Origin: Paraspadella gotoi
Taxonomy: Eukaryota > Chaetognatha
Direction: 5' to 3'
DNA: 64,000 nt
Assembly: GCA_051294375.1 (NCBI GenBank)
Contig: CM119267.1
Span: forward strand, 3,716,759-3,780,758
Numbering within the stretch: position 1 is the stretch's first letter; every line of letters begins with the position of its first letter. A model generated the notes under the pieces. The model ran no database searches and was not told the DNA's origin. It was given only the letters and a program-made list of their open reading frames with translations. Shown in pieces: positions 22,134 through 33,470 of the stretch. The position numbers and the translations under genes are program-made.

Positions 22134-23254
22134 CTTTGGTCGCAACACCGTTCCTGCGTATTAGTTGGCCGAATACCAAAAATAATAAATGAGTTTGCCA
22201 CGAAGACCATTCTAACGCTTATTGGACAAACGTCACGCCGATTACAAAAAATTTGACGCGTGACTCAGATATTGAAAAAAACAAAATTGATATCGACGGG
22301 AAAATGTTTGTGTTAAAAAAATCACGAGAGGGATAAATGGCACTAATTCACCACTCGAGTGCGTTGGCTCTCTCTCTCTCTCTCTCTCTCTCCATCTCTT
22401 TTCTCCTCTCTCTCCTTCTCTTTTTTCTCTCTCTCTCTCTGGGGAGATCCGTATAAACCGTTGATAATCTCATCCATCAAAAACCCTCGCGGCTCCCAGA
22501 TAAAAAAACTGGACGGGGCCCGGTGGCGAGCATAACGCCGCCCTGGCGCCGGGCCTCACTTTGAAAATAAAAGAGAGGAAAAAAAAAGTGAAGAGAGAGC
22601 GAATCACCGAAACGTGAGAGAAACAAAAAAGAAGATAACGATGATTGGAGGAGAAAAGAAAAGGAGGAAGATAGAAGAGGACGAGGATAGAAACGGAGGA
22701 AGATAGAAAAGGAGAAAGATAGAAAAAAAGGAAGATAGAAAGGGGAGAGATGAATGACCTGTGGGGGGGAGGGAATGGAGAGGAAAAGAAGGAGGAGGGG
22801 AGGGAAGGGGCCCCCTTTTCCCAAAGCGCCACATTTCAACTTTAATTCAGAATTAAAATTATTTTTGGGGTTTTGAGATTATAAGTAGGGAATAGATTAG
22901 AGTTTTGGTTAGTGATTAGGTTTGGCTTGGATATAAGAGTGAGGCTATAAATTTTTGAAATCTAGTAAATGGGGAGCTGTTGGAAAATAGTGCCGAGGGA
23001 AGGAGTGGAGGAAAAGGGAGACGACGAACAGATGAATGACCAGAGGAGTGAGGGAAGGGAGGAAGAGGAGGAGGGGGAGGGGAGGAAAGGAAAAGAAAGG
23101 AAAGGAAGAGGAAAGGTGAGCTGATGAATGACCACAGGGAAATGGAAGCAAGGAGAAAGGAGAAAGGAGGAAGGAGGAACTGATAAATGACCACAGGGAA
23201 ATAGGAACGGGTCGGACTTTGGGAGGGGAGGAAGGAATGCAGAGGGAGAAAAGA

Positions 23255-23493
23255 AGAAAAGAAATAAATAAGTGGAGGAAAAGGAGGAAGAGAAAAAGGA
23301 AAGATAAGTGGGGGAAAAGGAGAAAGAAGAGAAAAAGGAAAGATAAGTGGAGGAAAAGAAAAAAGAAGAAAAAAAGGAACGATAAGTGGAGAAAAAGGAG
23401 GAAGAAAATAAAAATAAAAGATTGGTGGAGGAAAAGGAGGAAGAAGAGAAAAAGAAAAGATAAGTGGAGGAAAAGGAGAAAGAAGAGAAAAAG
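23255..23493. repeat. 39-bp purine minisatellite, about 6 copies before a gap
   Basis: Units with the pattern GATAAGTGGAGGAAAAGGAG followed by AAAGAAGAGAAAAAGGAAA, running into a 132-N gap (23,494-23,625). No such array follows block B in unit 1, so it lies at or beyond the end of the duplication. Confidence 0.85.
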
Positions 23494-23625
23494 NNNNNNN
23501 NNNNNNNNNNNNNNNNNNNNNNNNNNNNNNNNNNNNNNNNNNNNNNNNNNNNNNNNNNNNNNNNNNNNNNNNNNNNNNNNNNNNNNNNNNNNNNNNNNNN
23601 NNNNNNNNNNNNNNNNNNNNNNNNN

Positions 23626-24140
23626 AGGAATAAAGGAATAAAGATGGAAAAAAGATTTTGTCAAAAAAAAGGAGAGGAAAAGAAAAGAAAGGAAGATTAA
23701 GGAAAGAAGATCAGGTAGAGAAAATTCGATATCAGAAAATTTTAATCGAATAAATCAGAGAAAAGTGAAAAAAANNNNNNNNNNNNNNNNNNNNNNNNNN
23801 NNNNNNNNNNNNNNNNNNNNNNNNNNNNNNNNNNNNNNNNNNNNNNNNNNNNNNNNNNNNNNNNNNNNNNNNNNNNNNNNNNNNNNNNNNNNNNNNNNNN
23901 NNNNNNNNNNNNNNNNNNNNNNNNNNNNNNNNNNNNNNNNGGAAGAAAGACATCTAGAAAGAAAGAAAAATAACAGAAAGATAGAGAATATAACTTTTTA
24001 GCTTCAATATCTTATTTTTGCGAGAAAAAAGGATATAAAAACTAAAGCAGTAATTAAATTTAATTACAAGTACGTGAAATTGATGAAATTATCCTTTGAA
24101 AGAAATTTCTATGATTTTTATGACTCGATGAAAGCCCTGA

Positions 24141-24176
<36 letters not shown>

Positions 24177-24465
24177 NNNNNNNNNNNNNNNNNNNNNNNN
24201 NNNNNNNNNNNNNNNNNNNNNNNNNNNNNNNNNNNNNNNNNNNNNNNNNNNNNNNNNNNNNNNNNNNNNNNNNNNNNNNNNNNNNNNNNNNNNNNNNNNN
24301 NNNNNNNNNNNNNNNNNNNNNNNNNNNNNNNNNNNNNNNNNNNNNNNNNNNNNNNNNNNNNNNNNNNNNNNNNNNNNNNNNNNNNNNNNNNNNNNNNNNN
24401 NNNNNNNNNNNNNNNNNNNNNNNNNNNNNNNNNNNNNNNNNNNNNNNNNNNNNNNNNNNNNNNNN
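23626..24465. other. Mostly assembly gap
   Basis: Gaps of 166 N (23,775-23,940) and 289 N (24,177-24,465) flank AT-rich sequence and a GA array at 24,140-24,176. No gene is visible. The GA array running into the gap suggests it failed at a long microsatellite. Confidence 0.8.
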
Positions 24466-24564
24466 GAGCCAATTGTGCATATAAAGGATTTTCACCAAGA
24501 ATAAAGGATGAAGCCAGATCATATTGTATGAAATTGGTACAACCAATATAAAAATTATCTATTC

Positions 24565-24760
24565 ATTTAATAAATGTCCTGACTTTGGACAGGCTTTGGT
24601 GGCTTCAGGCCTCCATCACTCTTACAAGATAATGACGTAGCAGGTCCCTGCAAGCTTTCAATCAAGACTCTCTCTCAGTCTTGTTTATTCACTCCCAGTA
24701 TACCTGGCTTCCTTATCAATGACAGGGTATAATATTTCGAATTCATATTTTATGTTCCAA
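24565..24760 (+). repeat. Dispersed repeat R2, copy c (longest)
   Basis: Contains both halves found separately at 1,290-1,445 (complement) and 2,150-2,290: CCTGACTTTGGACAGGCTTT, TTACAAGATAATGACG, GCAGGTCCCTGCAAGC, TTTCAATCAAGACTCTC, GGCTTCCTTATCAATGACAG, GGTATAATATTTCGAA. No ORF. Class unknown. Confidence 0.7.
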
Positions 24761-24822
24761 AATCCAAAAAAATGAAAAAGCGGTGTTTGTGAAGAAATTA
24801 GGAAAGATAGACTAAACGACAC

Positions 24823-25089
24823 CTCTCTCTCTCTCACTCTCTCTCTCTCTCTCTCTCTCTTTTCCTCTCTCTCTTCGTCTCGCCTTCTCTTCCCTTCTCT
24901 CTCTCTCTCTCTCTCTCTCTCCTCTCTTCTCTCTCTCTCTCTCTCATCTCTTTTTATTTTGCTATCCGTTGTCAGAAAAACCAAGAAATTTAGAAAGAGA
25001 TGAAAAACGAGATTTTCGTCGATTGATTTTTTTTTTAAGGGAAAATGAAGGAGGGAGAGACGAGGGTAGAGGAGAGAGATGCAGGGAGG

Positions 25090-25133
<44 letters not shown>

Positions 25134-25160
25134 GAGAGATAGAGAGAGAGAGAAGGGATC
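24823..25160. repeat. (CT)n then (GA)n arrays in inverted arrangement
   Basis: CT arrays (24,823-24,950) and GA arrays (25,097-25,160) lie on either side of about 150 bp of unique sequence. They are mutually complementary on one strand and could fold into a long hairpin. Confidence 0.8.
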
Positions 25161-26838
25161 GGGAGAGAGGGGAGGGAGGAGCGCGAGAGAGGGAGAGAGG
25201 AAAGGGAAGAAAGGACAAACTTGCAGGAGAAAGATGCGAGGAAGCGAAAGAAAAGAAAGAGGAAGTGAGGAAGGGAAAAGGGAGAGCAGGAAGTAGGAAA
25301 GAGGACGAGGAGGAGGTAGAAGAATTTGAGGAAAGAAAAAGGGGAAGTGGGGAGGGATAAGATAAAAACTAAGGAAAGGGAGGAAATTAAAGGGAAAAGA
25401 GAAAATCTCGAGAAAAGGTTGAGAGAGACGAATGACATTCCGAGTGGAAAGAAAGAAAAAAAAACTTAAGGGGAGGAAAAAAGAAAAGAAAAAAGAAAAA
25501 CTTGGGTCTTAACGTAACAGCGAAATGAGGGAAAAATGACGGATGAATAAAATCTTGGGAGAAAATGAAGAAGTTACGGTACTATTTTCGGAAAGCGCTC
25601 AATTGTTGTAATTTAATCACTGAACTTAGTATTAACAAATTTTACAATATTCGTAACCTAATCCGTAACCCTAAATCTAATCCTTAATCTTAATCAAATA
25701 CTGAATCCCTAATCCATCCAAAACCTCGAGCCTAATTTTTAAAGCAATGGGCCGCTTTTGAAAAAATATGGCGGAAAAGACGAGGGGGGGAAATAGAAAT
25801 GGAGGAAGACAGAAGTAAAAAGGGGAAAAAATGAAAATAAAAATTAAAGAAATGTTAAGTATAAAAGTTTGTGGGATAAAGTAAAAAGATGCTAAAAATC
25901 GCATTAAAAAATGTAAAAAGTGGTCATCCCGAGACAAGAGAGAGACAAGAAAGAAGACAAAGAAGGGAATAAGGAAAAGACAAGATGGGATAGTAAAAAT
26001 AAAAGAGGAAATTGAATGTGAAAGAAGACAGGGGGAGGAGAAAATACATTTAAAAGACATGAATTGTTTCTGTCATCTTTTAAATCTCATGTAGTGAGGC
26101 ATAAATGGAGATAAGAAAGTGAACTTGTAATAAGAAAAAGTAAAGCAAAGGAGACGAAAAATGAGACAAAAAAGCAGAGAAAAAATAGACAAAGAAAAGA
26201 GACAGATAAAGAAAGATTTCTCTGCTACAGAGAATCAGTGGGAAAAAGAAGAGAAAGATTTATCGCTTTCCGCAAATTGAGACTCGATCACTGAACTTTT
26301 TTTTTAAGCCGAAATTCGTTCCGATTGTTTAATTCTTTTTCTCTTTTTATTCAGCGAGGGAATGATCAAGATGAAGTTGTGAAATGGAAGTTAGCCTTGA
26401 CTGAATTGTTCAGCTTTAACTGACTCAACTGGAAGATGGCCGAAAACACATTTGATTACTTTTAGTCAAACGGGGGTCAATGCCGGGGGCATCTTACCGT
26501 ATATGTTATTGATTTTATTGACCCTAAATATTAATTGGAAAACTATAATACTATTAAACCCAATTAAAAGTATTGCAAGAAACTTGGCGAGACGCATAAT
26601 GAAAAGCGAGGAACTTCATAGAAAAAATCAAAGTGTGATGAAGAGAATTTGAATAATTAGTTAGTTATATAAGGTTAATTACAAGGCAATAGGAATAAGG
26701 TTAGGAGTAACACATGCATCGAGTAGAAGCAGAAATAAAAAAGAAGAGAGGAAACGGTTTTTCTCTCATCTTCCCGTCATCCTTCCAAGTAATAATTTGT
26801 GGTTCATTTCAAATTTTCTTTAATCTCTATTTACATAT
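25161..26838. other. Purine-rich to AT-rich sequence, no gene
   Basis: GGA-rich to 25,500, then AT-rich DNA. 25,650-25,735 carries degenerate CCTAATC/CCCTAAAT words. The short frame at 26,452-26,652 (66 codons, + strand, with a hydrophobic middle) shows no recognisable motif and no splice support. Confidence 0.5.
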
Positions 26839-26843
26839 TTGTT

Positions 26844-26900
26844 TAGATTAGATCATTCTCATAACCGTACGTAGATTAGATCATTTCTCATAACAGTACG
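26844..26900. repeat. 28/29-bp tandem duplication
   Basis: Two adjacent near-identical units starting TAGATTAGATCATT and ending (A/C)CATAAC(C/A)GTACG-like, differing by one inserted T and one substitution. Followed by a 25-N gap (26,939-26,963). Confidence 0.85.
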
Positions 26901-27049
26901 GTTTTTAATAGAAAGTTTATTTTTGATTATCTTAGCAANNNNNNNNNNNNNNNNNNNNNNNNNGAATGAGGGCGAAACGCTAAAACAGTGCTGTTACGTT
27001 TATATGACCGTGGTTAATGATGTACGTGCGAGTTTGTTTAAAGTAATTT

Positions 27050-27158
27050 TAGTCTTTCTAAGTCTTCTAAAATTTTATTTAAAGTCTTTTTAAATTATAA
27101 AGTCTCTACATTCTCTTTAAGTCTTCTTTAAAGTCTTCTTTAAAGTCTTCTAGTTCTT
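27050..27158. repeat. 12-13-bp AAGTCTTCTTTA tandem repeat
   Basis: Degenerate at the left and perfect at the right, where TTTAAAGTCTTC is repeated. It abuts R1 copy 2, and a similar GTCTTTTAAGAGTCTTC occurs just past the other end (28,105-28,128). Confidence 0.75.
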
Positions 27159-27159
27159 T

Positions 27160-28080
27160 TAGTTGCGAGCGAGTACTGGCGGAGCAACTCTATAAGTCAC
27201 TTTTCGGTCTGTCGGTCGGTATGTCTGTCCGTCGGTCTGTCCCACTCACGTTAAAAATTGCTCATAACTTGCAGAAATTAAAGACAAAAGACAAATTCCG
27301 ATGCAGTGCTTGTCATAAATACACGGTATAAGAAAGTTATGCTAGTCATGTAGTCATTTAAGGCGTGAAGTAAATTCTAAATTTAACTTTAATTAAAATT
27401 CTAAAAGTGAGGAACGAACAACATTATATAATGAACATTTATGATATAAAAAAATGTATATAATAAATTTTACAATTTACGCAGTAGGCCAATATGTTAT
27501 ACTAGATTACTAATCCAATAAATGTATAAAAAATTTTCTAAACAGTTTTTCTCAAGTTTTTTTGCAGATTTGATTCGTAATGAAAGTTGATAAAAAGGAC
27601 AATATAATCTTTTTTAAAAAATTCCTTCATTAAGTGGGTCAAAAATTAGAAAAAGCTAGTCATATTTAAGCTGAAAATATTACTTTTTTATATTTATATA
27701 TATGTTGTTTGTATTTTTAACCCCTTAATAAAAGAATTTAAAAAAAATAATTTATATTTTCTTTATATCAATTTTGACGGAAGGAATTTCAAATCTGCAA
27801 TCAAAATTAAGAAAACGCCTATATTTTGAAATTTTCAATTTATTAAGGATATTACGTTATATATAGCATCATAGCCTATGAAATATTAAAAACATACAAC
27901 ATAGTATTTTTTTTTTACAATATTATATATGTTTCAGCTGATGGTATGTTCTTCATATTGACATTCTAGAATTGTTCGTATTGTAATTTCCTACCGCCCT
28001 TAGTGTAGTCATGTCATGTCCGTCTGTCATTTCATGTCACAAGAAAACACACGCTGATAAGACAGTCACCTGCGGCGCAA
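27160..28080 (+). repeat. Dispersed repeat R1, copy 2 (longest)
   Basis: Starts GCGAGCGAGTACTGGCGGAG, then CAACTCTATAAGTCACTTTT, CGGTCTGTCGGTCGG, TATGTCTGTCCGTCGGTCTG, CCCACTCACGTTAAAAATTG and CTCATAACTTGC. It ends near CAGTCACCTGCGGCGCAAAA. About 0.6 kb of AT-rich interior is absent from copy 1. No ORF of note, so if mobile it is probably non-autonomous. Confidence 0.7.
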
Positions 28081-28904
28081 AACATTTGAATTACCTTTTT
28101 TGTCAAAGTCTTTTAAGAGTCTTCTTTTTCTGTTTCGTTCGTTTACCCAGAATTTGACCCTCAAATAATCGGTAGACCCTAACCGATATCCTTAATCGCC
28201 TAACTAAACCTAAACGTTAGTTGCCCTAAGCCCAAATCTCTAACACCTAATCAGGACAACAACAGTCATCTAACCTATTACTGTAGAGTGTAAAATCGTA
28301 GCGTGTTAAATCGGGTTTGACTGTATATGAAAGAAAATTCGTCTTTGGAAACAGTCGTTATTGTGGGAACGACAGCGTTCCATTCGATGATTCCTACTGG
28401 TTGTGAGGACTCTTCGATCTTTAACGACTCCAGACGGAGTACGAGGATTCTGTTGTCAATAAACAAAATAGCAGAAGAGAGAGAGAGAGAGAAGAGAGAG
28501 AGATGAGGAGAGAGAATGTAAGGAAGCTGACGGCCGCAGCTCTCGAAGACACAACGGAAATACAGATATTCAACATTTAATTAACAACTTTTACTCTGCC
28601 CTAAGTTAAATTTCATTCATGAAAAAAAACAACAAAAAAACAACCCAGCTCCCTCATTACCCTTCGAGTCTCCCACGCCCAATAGCGAACCGTTCACATT
28701 CCTCAATAATGGATTACTCGACGATGTAACCACTTCTACTATGGCTACATCGAAACGCTTAACCTTCTGGCCTCAAATCGACTGAAGCGTCGGGTTGACC
28801 TTGCAACGAACCGAGAAGATGAAACTCCTTCCCCGATAACAATTCCCGCCCCCTGATTGACACCCCCCCATTGCGCCTTCTCACTCAACCCACTTTCCAC
28901 TTCT
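28081..28904. other. Unique sequence with CCTAAC-like words
   Basis: 28,140-28,260 is rich in CCTAACC, CCTAAAC and CCCTAAG words, similar to degenerate telomere-type repeats. A GA array lies at 28,474-28,520. No gene is supported. Confidence 0.5.
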
Positions 28905-29433
28905 ACCGCGCGGAGCAACTCAATGAGTCACTTTTTTTGGGTCGGTCGGTCGATCGGTATGTCTGTCTGTCCGTCGGTCTGCCCCACTTATGTTAAAATG
29001 CTCATAACTCGGGTAATACTTCCTCAATTTAGTTCATATTTGGTACGTAGGTAATGGAACCATAAGATCTTAGACTTGCATACTTGTGCAGTCACGTGAT
29101 CACCTTAAAAAGGGATTTCATGACCTAAAATTCAATTAAAAAAATACCGAGGTATTTTAATTAATTCTTGGCAGACTAGTAAGGTATCCGTGAATGATTG
29201 TTGTGCGTATGAGTCATACTTGTATAGTAACGTGACCATGCAGAACTACAGTCACGTCATCACTAAGTAAATGAGGCATATTTCGCATCATATTTGGTTG
29301 TTTTAGTTGAAAATTTGCAGATAAGTCATTAACCATTGCACAAATCTTCTATAATTATGAAGTCACGTCATCACTCGGAAATACACGTGAAAAGAAAGTC
29401 ACTGCAACACATTGGAAGGACCGTTCTTGTTTC
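28905..29433 (+). repeat. Dispersed repeat R1, copy 3
   Basis: Begins GCGCGGAGCAACTCAATGAG, then GTCACTTTTTTTGGGTCGG, TATGTCTGTCTGTCCGTCGG, CCCACTTATGTTAAAATGC and TCATAACTCGGGTAATAC. It ends AAAGAAAGTCACTGCAACAC, ATTGGAAGGACCGTTCTTGT. The interior contains three GTCACGT(G/C)ATCAC motifs (29,091, 29,250 and 29,361), suggesting roughly 110-160-bp internal tandem modules. Confidence 0.7.
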
Positions 29434-30028
29434 CGCCCACGCTTAGCTCACGTCGGCCTTTTTAAAAAAAAAACGATCGACCCTCTTTGCCGCAGTCCTC
29501 TTTTAACAACGCAGTAGTTTCTCTCTTTATTATGTACGTCGTTAAATGTGCGCCGTACGTTTTACCATCTCCCAGAACCCAGAACCAACCCCGCTCTGCC
29601 AGCCCGCCGCGAATATGGTCTCTCTCTCTTTCGCCCTTACAACGGGTGCTAACTCCGCCCTCTTTCTTTTTTTTTCTCCTTTTGCTGGACCATCGATAAA
29701 AAAAAAAGACGGGGGGGGCTTTCTTTTGACTTGTACAACGAATCTTTCCATTTAAATTCTCTTCTTTTTTCTCATAGATTTTTGATAAAAACTACTTAAT
29801 TGGCTAATTTTTAATTCAATTTGTTTGTTTGTTTCACGTTTTGATATGGTCTTTTGGAAACTTCTTCTATTAGGCTAATTTCTTAATTTGTTCCATATTG
29901 CGCAAAATTAATCGTCAATTATTATAGAATGGAATATCACAATGGAAAACTCCTGAAATTTTTTTTCTTAAAGTAATTTTATTTTATTGTTGAACTCGAA
30001 TCCACTTTATTTTTGACATTTTCTCTTC
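29434..30028. other. Unique sequence, no gene found
   Basis: Mixed then AT-rich DNA. A 70-codon frame at 29,487-29,755 exists on both strands with no recognisable motif. Confidence 0.5.
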
Positions 30029-30320
30029 TCTTATCTCTCACTTCCTCTCCCTTATCTCTATAATTTCCTCACTCTTATCTCACTTTCTCTCATGTATCTA
30101 TCACTTCTTCTTTCTCATCTCTCACTTCCTCTCCCTTATCTCTATAATTTCCTCTCTCTTATCTCACTTTCTCTCATGTATCTATCACTTCTTCTTTCTT
30201 ATCTCTCACTTCCTCTCGCTTATCTCTATAATTTCCTCATTCTTATCTCACTTTCTCTCATGTATCTATCACTTCTTCTTTCTCATCTCTCACTTCCTCT
30301 CTTCTATCTTTTTCATATCT
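30029..30320. repeat. 84-bp pyrimidine-rich tandem repeat, about 3.5 copies
   Basis: Units contain CACTTCCTCTCCCTTATCTC, TATAATTTCCTC and TTATCTCACTTTCTCTCATG, then TATCTATCACTTCTTCTTTC. Because 84 is divisible by 3, the frame stays open as a Leu/Ser/Tyr 28-residue repeat. The repeat explains the ORF. Confidence 0.85.
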
Positions 30321-30636
30321 CATTTCTCTTCTTAATCTCATACAATTTAGTTTTCAACTTTTTAATTCCAACCATTCATCAATTTTTAATAATTGAAATT
30401 TCGTTCCCCGTTCTTATCACATCAGAATATTTAACATAACGCTACAAATTTTTCATCCCAGACTACCTAATTTAATTTCATTTCTCTTCATCATAAAAAT
30501 TTCCCTCTCTTCCATCACACAGGAGTTTTAAGCCTCCGTCCCCAACTAGAAATTCTTTTCAATACTTCGTCTCCTTCTCAATCTTTTAATTCCCTCTCTC
30601 CTTCTAATCATCTCCTTCTCTCTTTCTCCTTCTCCA

Positions 30637-30835
30637 GGGCCCAGGCCACGTTCGAAGTCGTACGTCTTTCTGTTTGCCTTCGTCTTGGCTAAAAGTCGAG
30701 GCGAAGAAAACGCGTTTCGACTCTAGTATGCAAATGAGAACGAGGCGGCGGCTTTGTGCGGCGGGGGCGGCGGCAGCGGCTGCGGCAGCGGGCCGGGGGC
30801 CAGGATCGGCGGTTCGTGTCGACAAATTAAAGGAA
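30637..30835 (+). promoter_or_regulatory. Small CpG-rich island with octamer motif and acceptor-like site
   Basis: A run of TCTC/TTCTC ending CTCCAG (30,632-30,637) is followed by GC-rich sequence with many CpGs. It contains a perfect octamer ATGCAAAT (30,728-30,735) and a (GCG/GGC) tract that reads poly-Ala on both strands. On + a short frame starts at the octamer ATG. It could be a promoter, a first exon or a terminal exon of an unseen gene; no protein family is recognisable. Confidence 0.3.
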
Positions 30836-30984
30836 GGATAAATTCCTCGATGTTTTCTCGTTTCCCTTGAGGTAAAGAGCGTGGGAGGGAGCAGAAAGCA
30901 GTGAAGACAGAAGAGAGAGAGTTAGGTAGAGAGAGTGAGAGAGAGCTCTTTAGGAATGGTCTAGGAAAATCGCTCGAAAATCCT

Positions 30985-30985
30985 C

Positions 30986-31017
<32 letters not shown>

Positions 31018-31140
31018 GAGAGAAGGAGAGAGAGAGAGAGTGAGAGGAGAGAGAGAAGAGAGAGAGAAAAGAAAAGAAAAAGAAAGAAAAGAAAGAAAGA
31101 AAGAAAGAAAGAAAGAAAAGAAAGAGAGGAGAGAGAGAGA
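30985..31140. repeat. (GA)n followed by (GAAA)n
   Basis: GA arrays grade into GAAA units at 31,075-31,120 and back into GA. Confidence 0.9.
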
Positions 31141-32380
31141 CAGCGAGCCTTCAAACAATAGTTAAAAAAGATCAACCTTAAGAAGTTCCATCGACCGACA
31201 GACAAAGATTTTTTTCCATTAATTTTTTTTCATCTTTATCTTTTTCGCGTTTCCTTTTTTCGCTCTTTTTTTTCCTTTTTTTAATTCCCTTTTTCTTTCT
31301 TTTTTCTTTTCCTCTCCAACTTAATTCCGTAGAAATGCGCAACGAGCTCATTCTTTTGCGTGGAAGCTATACGTATCTTGCTTCTTTTTCTTTTCTTCTT
31401 ATTCTTCTTGCATATTTCTTTATCTTCCTCCTCTTCTTCTCCTCCTCCTCCCTGCGTCATCAATTCACTTACTTATCATTTGACAACCTCCCACCACCCC
31501 TCTCTATCCCTCTCCCCCCTCCCTCCCCCCCGACGCTACAACGCACGATCGAGTTAATAACCTTCACTTCAAAATCAAAAACAGGACATTCTTCCTTTTA
31601 AATTTATTTTCCTTTTTAAATATTTTTCCTTTTTAACATGTCTTCTCTTTTTAAAACATTTTACTTCCTTTTTAAACATTTCTTGATTTTTAAATATTTT
31701 TTTTACGAGTATCAGAGCTCTTCTTTATTACCCTCACGCACTTTACATTTTTTCCTTTGTTAAACATTTCTCAAGGAACTCTTTGTTTTCCCCGCACTTG
31801 ATCGCAAAGCGTGAAAAAGAACCCCTTCGCCATACCTGAGAGAAGAGAGAGTAGAGAGAGAGAGAGAAGAGAAGGAGAGAGAGAGGAGAGAGAAGAGAGA
31901 GGAGAGAGAGAGAGAGAGAGAGAGAAAAAGCTGCTTTTATACTGGAAATTGTACTAATTTCATTCCAAATTTTAAAACTATTTTATGTTACGATTATTGT
32001 AAATATGAGCGTCTAAAGCAAAATGACAAACTCTGTAGTATTATTTTTATAGTTAATAGAGTACTATTACTTATATTTATAAGCTCATTAAAATATGCAA
32101 CTTTGCATCGCCCGATACTACATGTCTTTCAGCGCCTCTGGTGGCGACGGCGAGAGAAATTGGAAACAAAAGATATCACGTCCGCTACGTCACGCTTTGA
32201 TATTCTTTGATCCCCCTATTGCCGACGGCGAAGAAAGAAATTAAAAAGAAAAAAATAATAAAGAAAGACGAGATCTGATAATCGGAGAAATTGTTTATTC
32301 AAGCAAACGACTTCCCTTTGCTTTGAGCTTTTCTTTTTATCAGTTTACATTAAAGAATATAGACGGGAGGAATTAACTTT
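31141..32380. other. T-rich and AT-rich DNA, GA array, no gene
   Basis: TTTTCTTTT-rich sequence (31,205-31,470) and a stretch of TTTTTAAACAT-like words (31,600-31,700). A GA array lies at 31,843-31,926. The segment 32,128-32,160 carries CAGCGCCTCTGGTGGCGA. Nothing coding is supported. Confidence 0.5.
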
Positions 32381-32524
32381 TTAATGAAGAGAGAGAGAGA
32401 GAGANNNNNNNNNNNNNNNNNNNNNNNNNAAGAGAGGGAAGAAGAGAGAGAAGAGAGAGAGAGCAAAAGGACGGAGAGAGAAGAAGCAGAGAGAGAGACG
32501 AGAGAGAGAGAGAGAGAGAAAGAA

Positions 32525-32700
32525 GATAGATAGATAGATAGATAGATAGCTAGATAGATAGAAAGAATAGATAGATAGATAGATAGGTAGAGATAGAGGG
32601 AGAGAGGGAGAGAGAGAGAGACAGAGAGAGAGAGTGTGAATAGATAGATAGAAGATATATAATAGATAGATAGATAGATAGATACATAGATAGCATAGAT
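32525..32700. repeat. (GATA)n array with GA interruptions
   Basis: GATA tetranucleotides at 32,527-32,590 and 32,638-32,702. C2 keeps only a stub at 40,508-40,522. Confidence 0.9.
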
Positions 32701-33040
32701 AGAAAAAGAAAGTACGAATAACAAAGAAAGAAAGAGAAGAAGGAAGACGAATGAAAAAAAGAAGGAGAAGAAGGAGACGAATGAAATAAAGAAGGAGAAG
32801 AAGGAGACGAATGAAATAAAAGAAGGAGAAGGAGACGAAGGAAATAAAAGAAGGAAAGAAGGAAGAACGAATGAAATAAAAGAAGGAGACAGAGAGACGA
32901 AGAAATAAAAAGAAGGAGAAGAAGGAGACGAATGAATAAAAGAAGGAGAAGAAGGAGACGAATGAAATAAAAGAAGGAGAAGAGGAGACGAATGAAATAA
33001 AAGAAGGAGAAGAGGACGAATGAAATAAAAGAAGGAGAGG
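32700..33040. repeat. About 31-bp purine minisatellite, C copy 1
   Basis: Repeats of AAGAAGGAGACGAATGAAAT plus AAAAGAAGGAG, about ten units, 29-32 bp each. The counterpart with fewer, rougher units is at 40,545-40,750. Confidence 0.85.
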
Positions 33041-33179
33041 AACATTGTGCGCAAATTAGAGAAAGATCGTTAATTAAGAAGTCGTTTCGTCGGGAGCCAT
33101 TAAAACGAGGGGGACGACTCAGAAGAATAATGATAAAATTGTGATGTATAAAGAAAGAAGTAAGAATTGGAGATGGAGC

Positions 33180-33470
33180 CGGCTGAATGAAACCGGGGGG
33201 GCGGAGAGGGGAGTTGGGGAGGGGGAATAGAGGGGAGGAGAGGAAGAGAAGAGAGGGAAAGGGAGGGGGATAGAGGGGGAGAGAGGGAAAGAGAAGAAAT
33301 GAAGAGAATGGGGAGAGAGGGGAAGAGAGGAAGAGAAGAGAGGTAAAGAGAGGAAGAGAAGAGAGAAAAAGGAGAATGAGAGAAGAGAGGGAAAGAGAGG
33401 TAAAGAGAGAAAGAGAAGTAAAGAGAATAAGAGAAGAGAGAGGAAGAGAGGGAAAAGAGGAAGCAAAAAA
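33180..33470. repeat. GGGA/GAGAA-rich purine tract
   Basis: Purine-only DNA shared with 40,910-41,195. Frames over it are low complexity. Confidence 0.75.

Larger units (their letters stand above)
13450..23200 (+). repeat. Segmental duplication A/B, unit 2
   Basis: Second direct copy of 5,840-13,450. It is interrupted by a 255-N gap (13,742-13,996), a 25-N gap (18,347-18,371) and an extra 2.8-kb segment at about 18,747-21,540. Microsatellites differ in length from unit 1. Confidence 0.85.
21550..23200 (+). repeat. Block B of duplication, unit 2
   Basis: Counterpart of 11,770-13,450: triplet array, CT array, GTTTGCCACGAAGACCATTC, second CT array, GGACGGGGCCCGGTGGCGAG, then a purine-rich satellite. 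The 22,440-22,620 segment is GC-rich and well conserved with 12,710-12,900. Confidence 0.85.
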
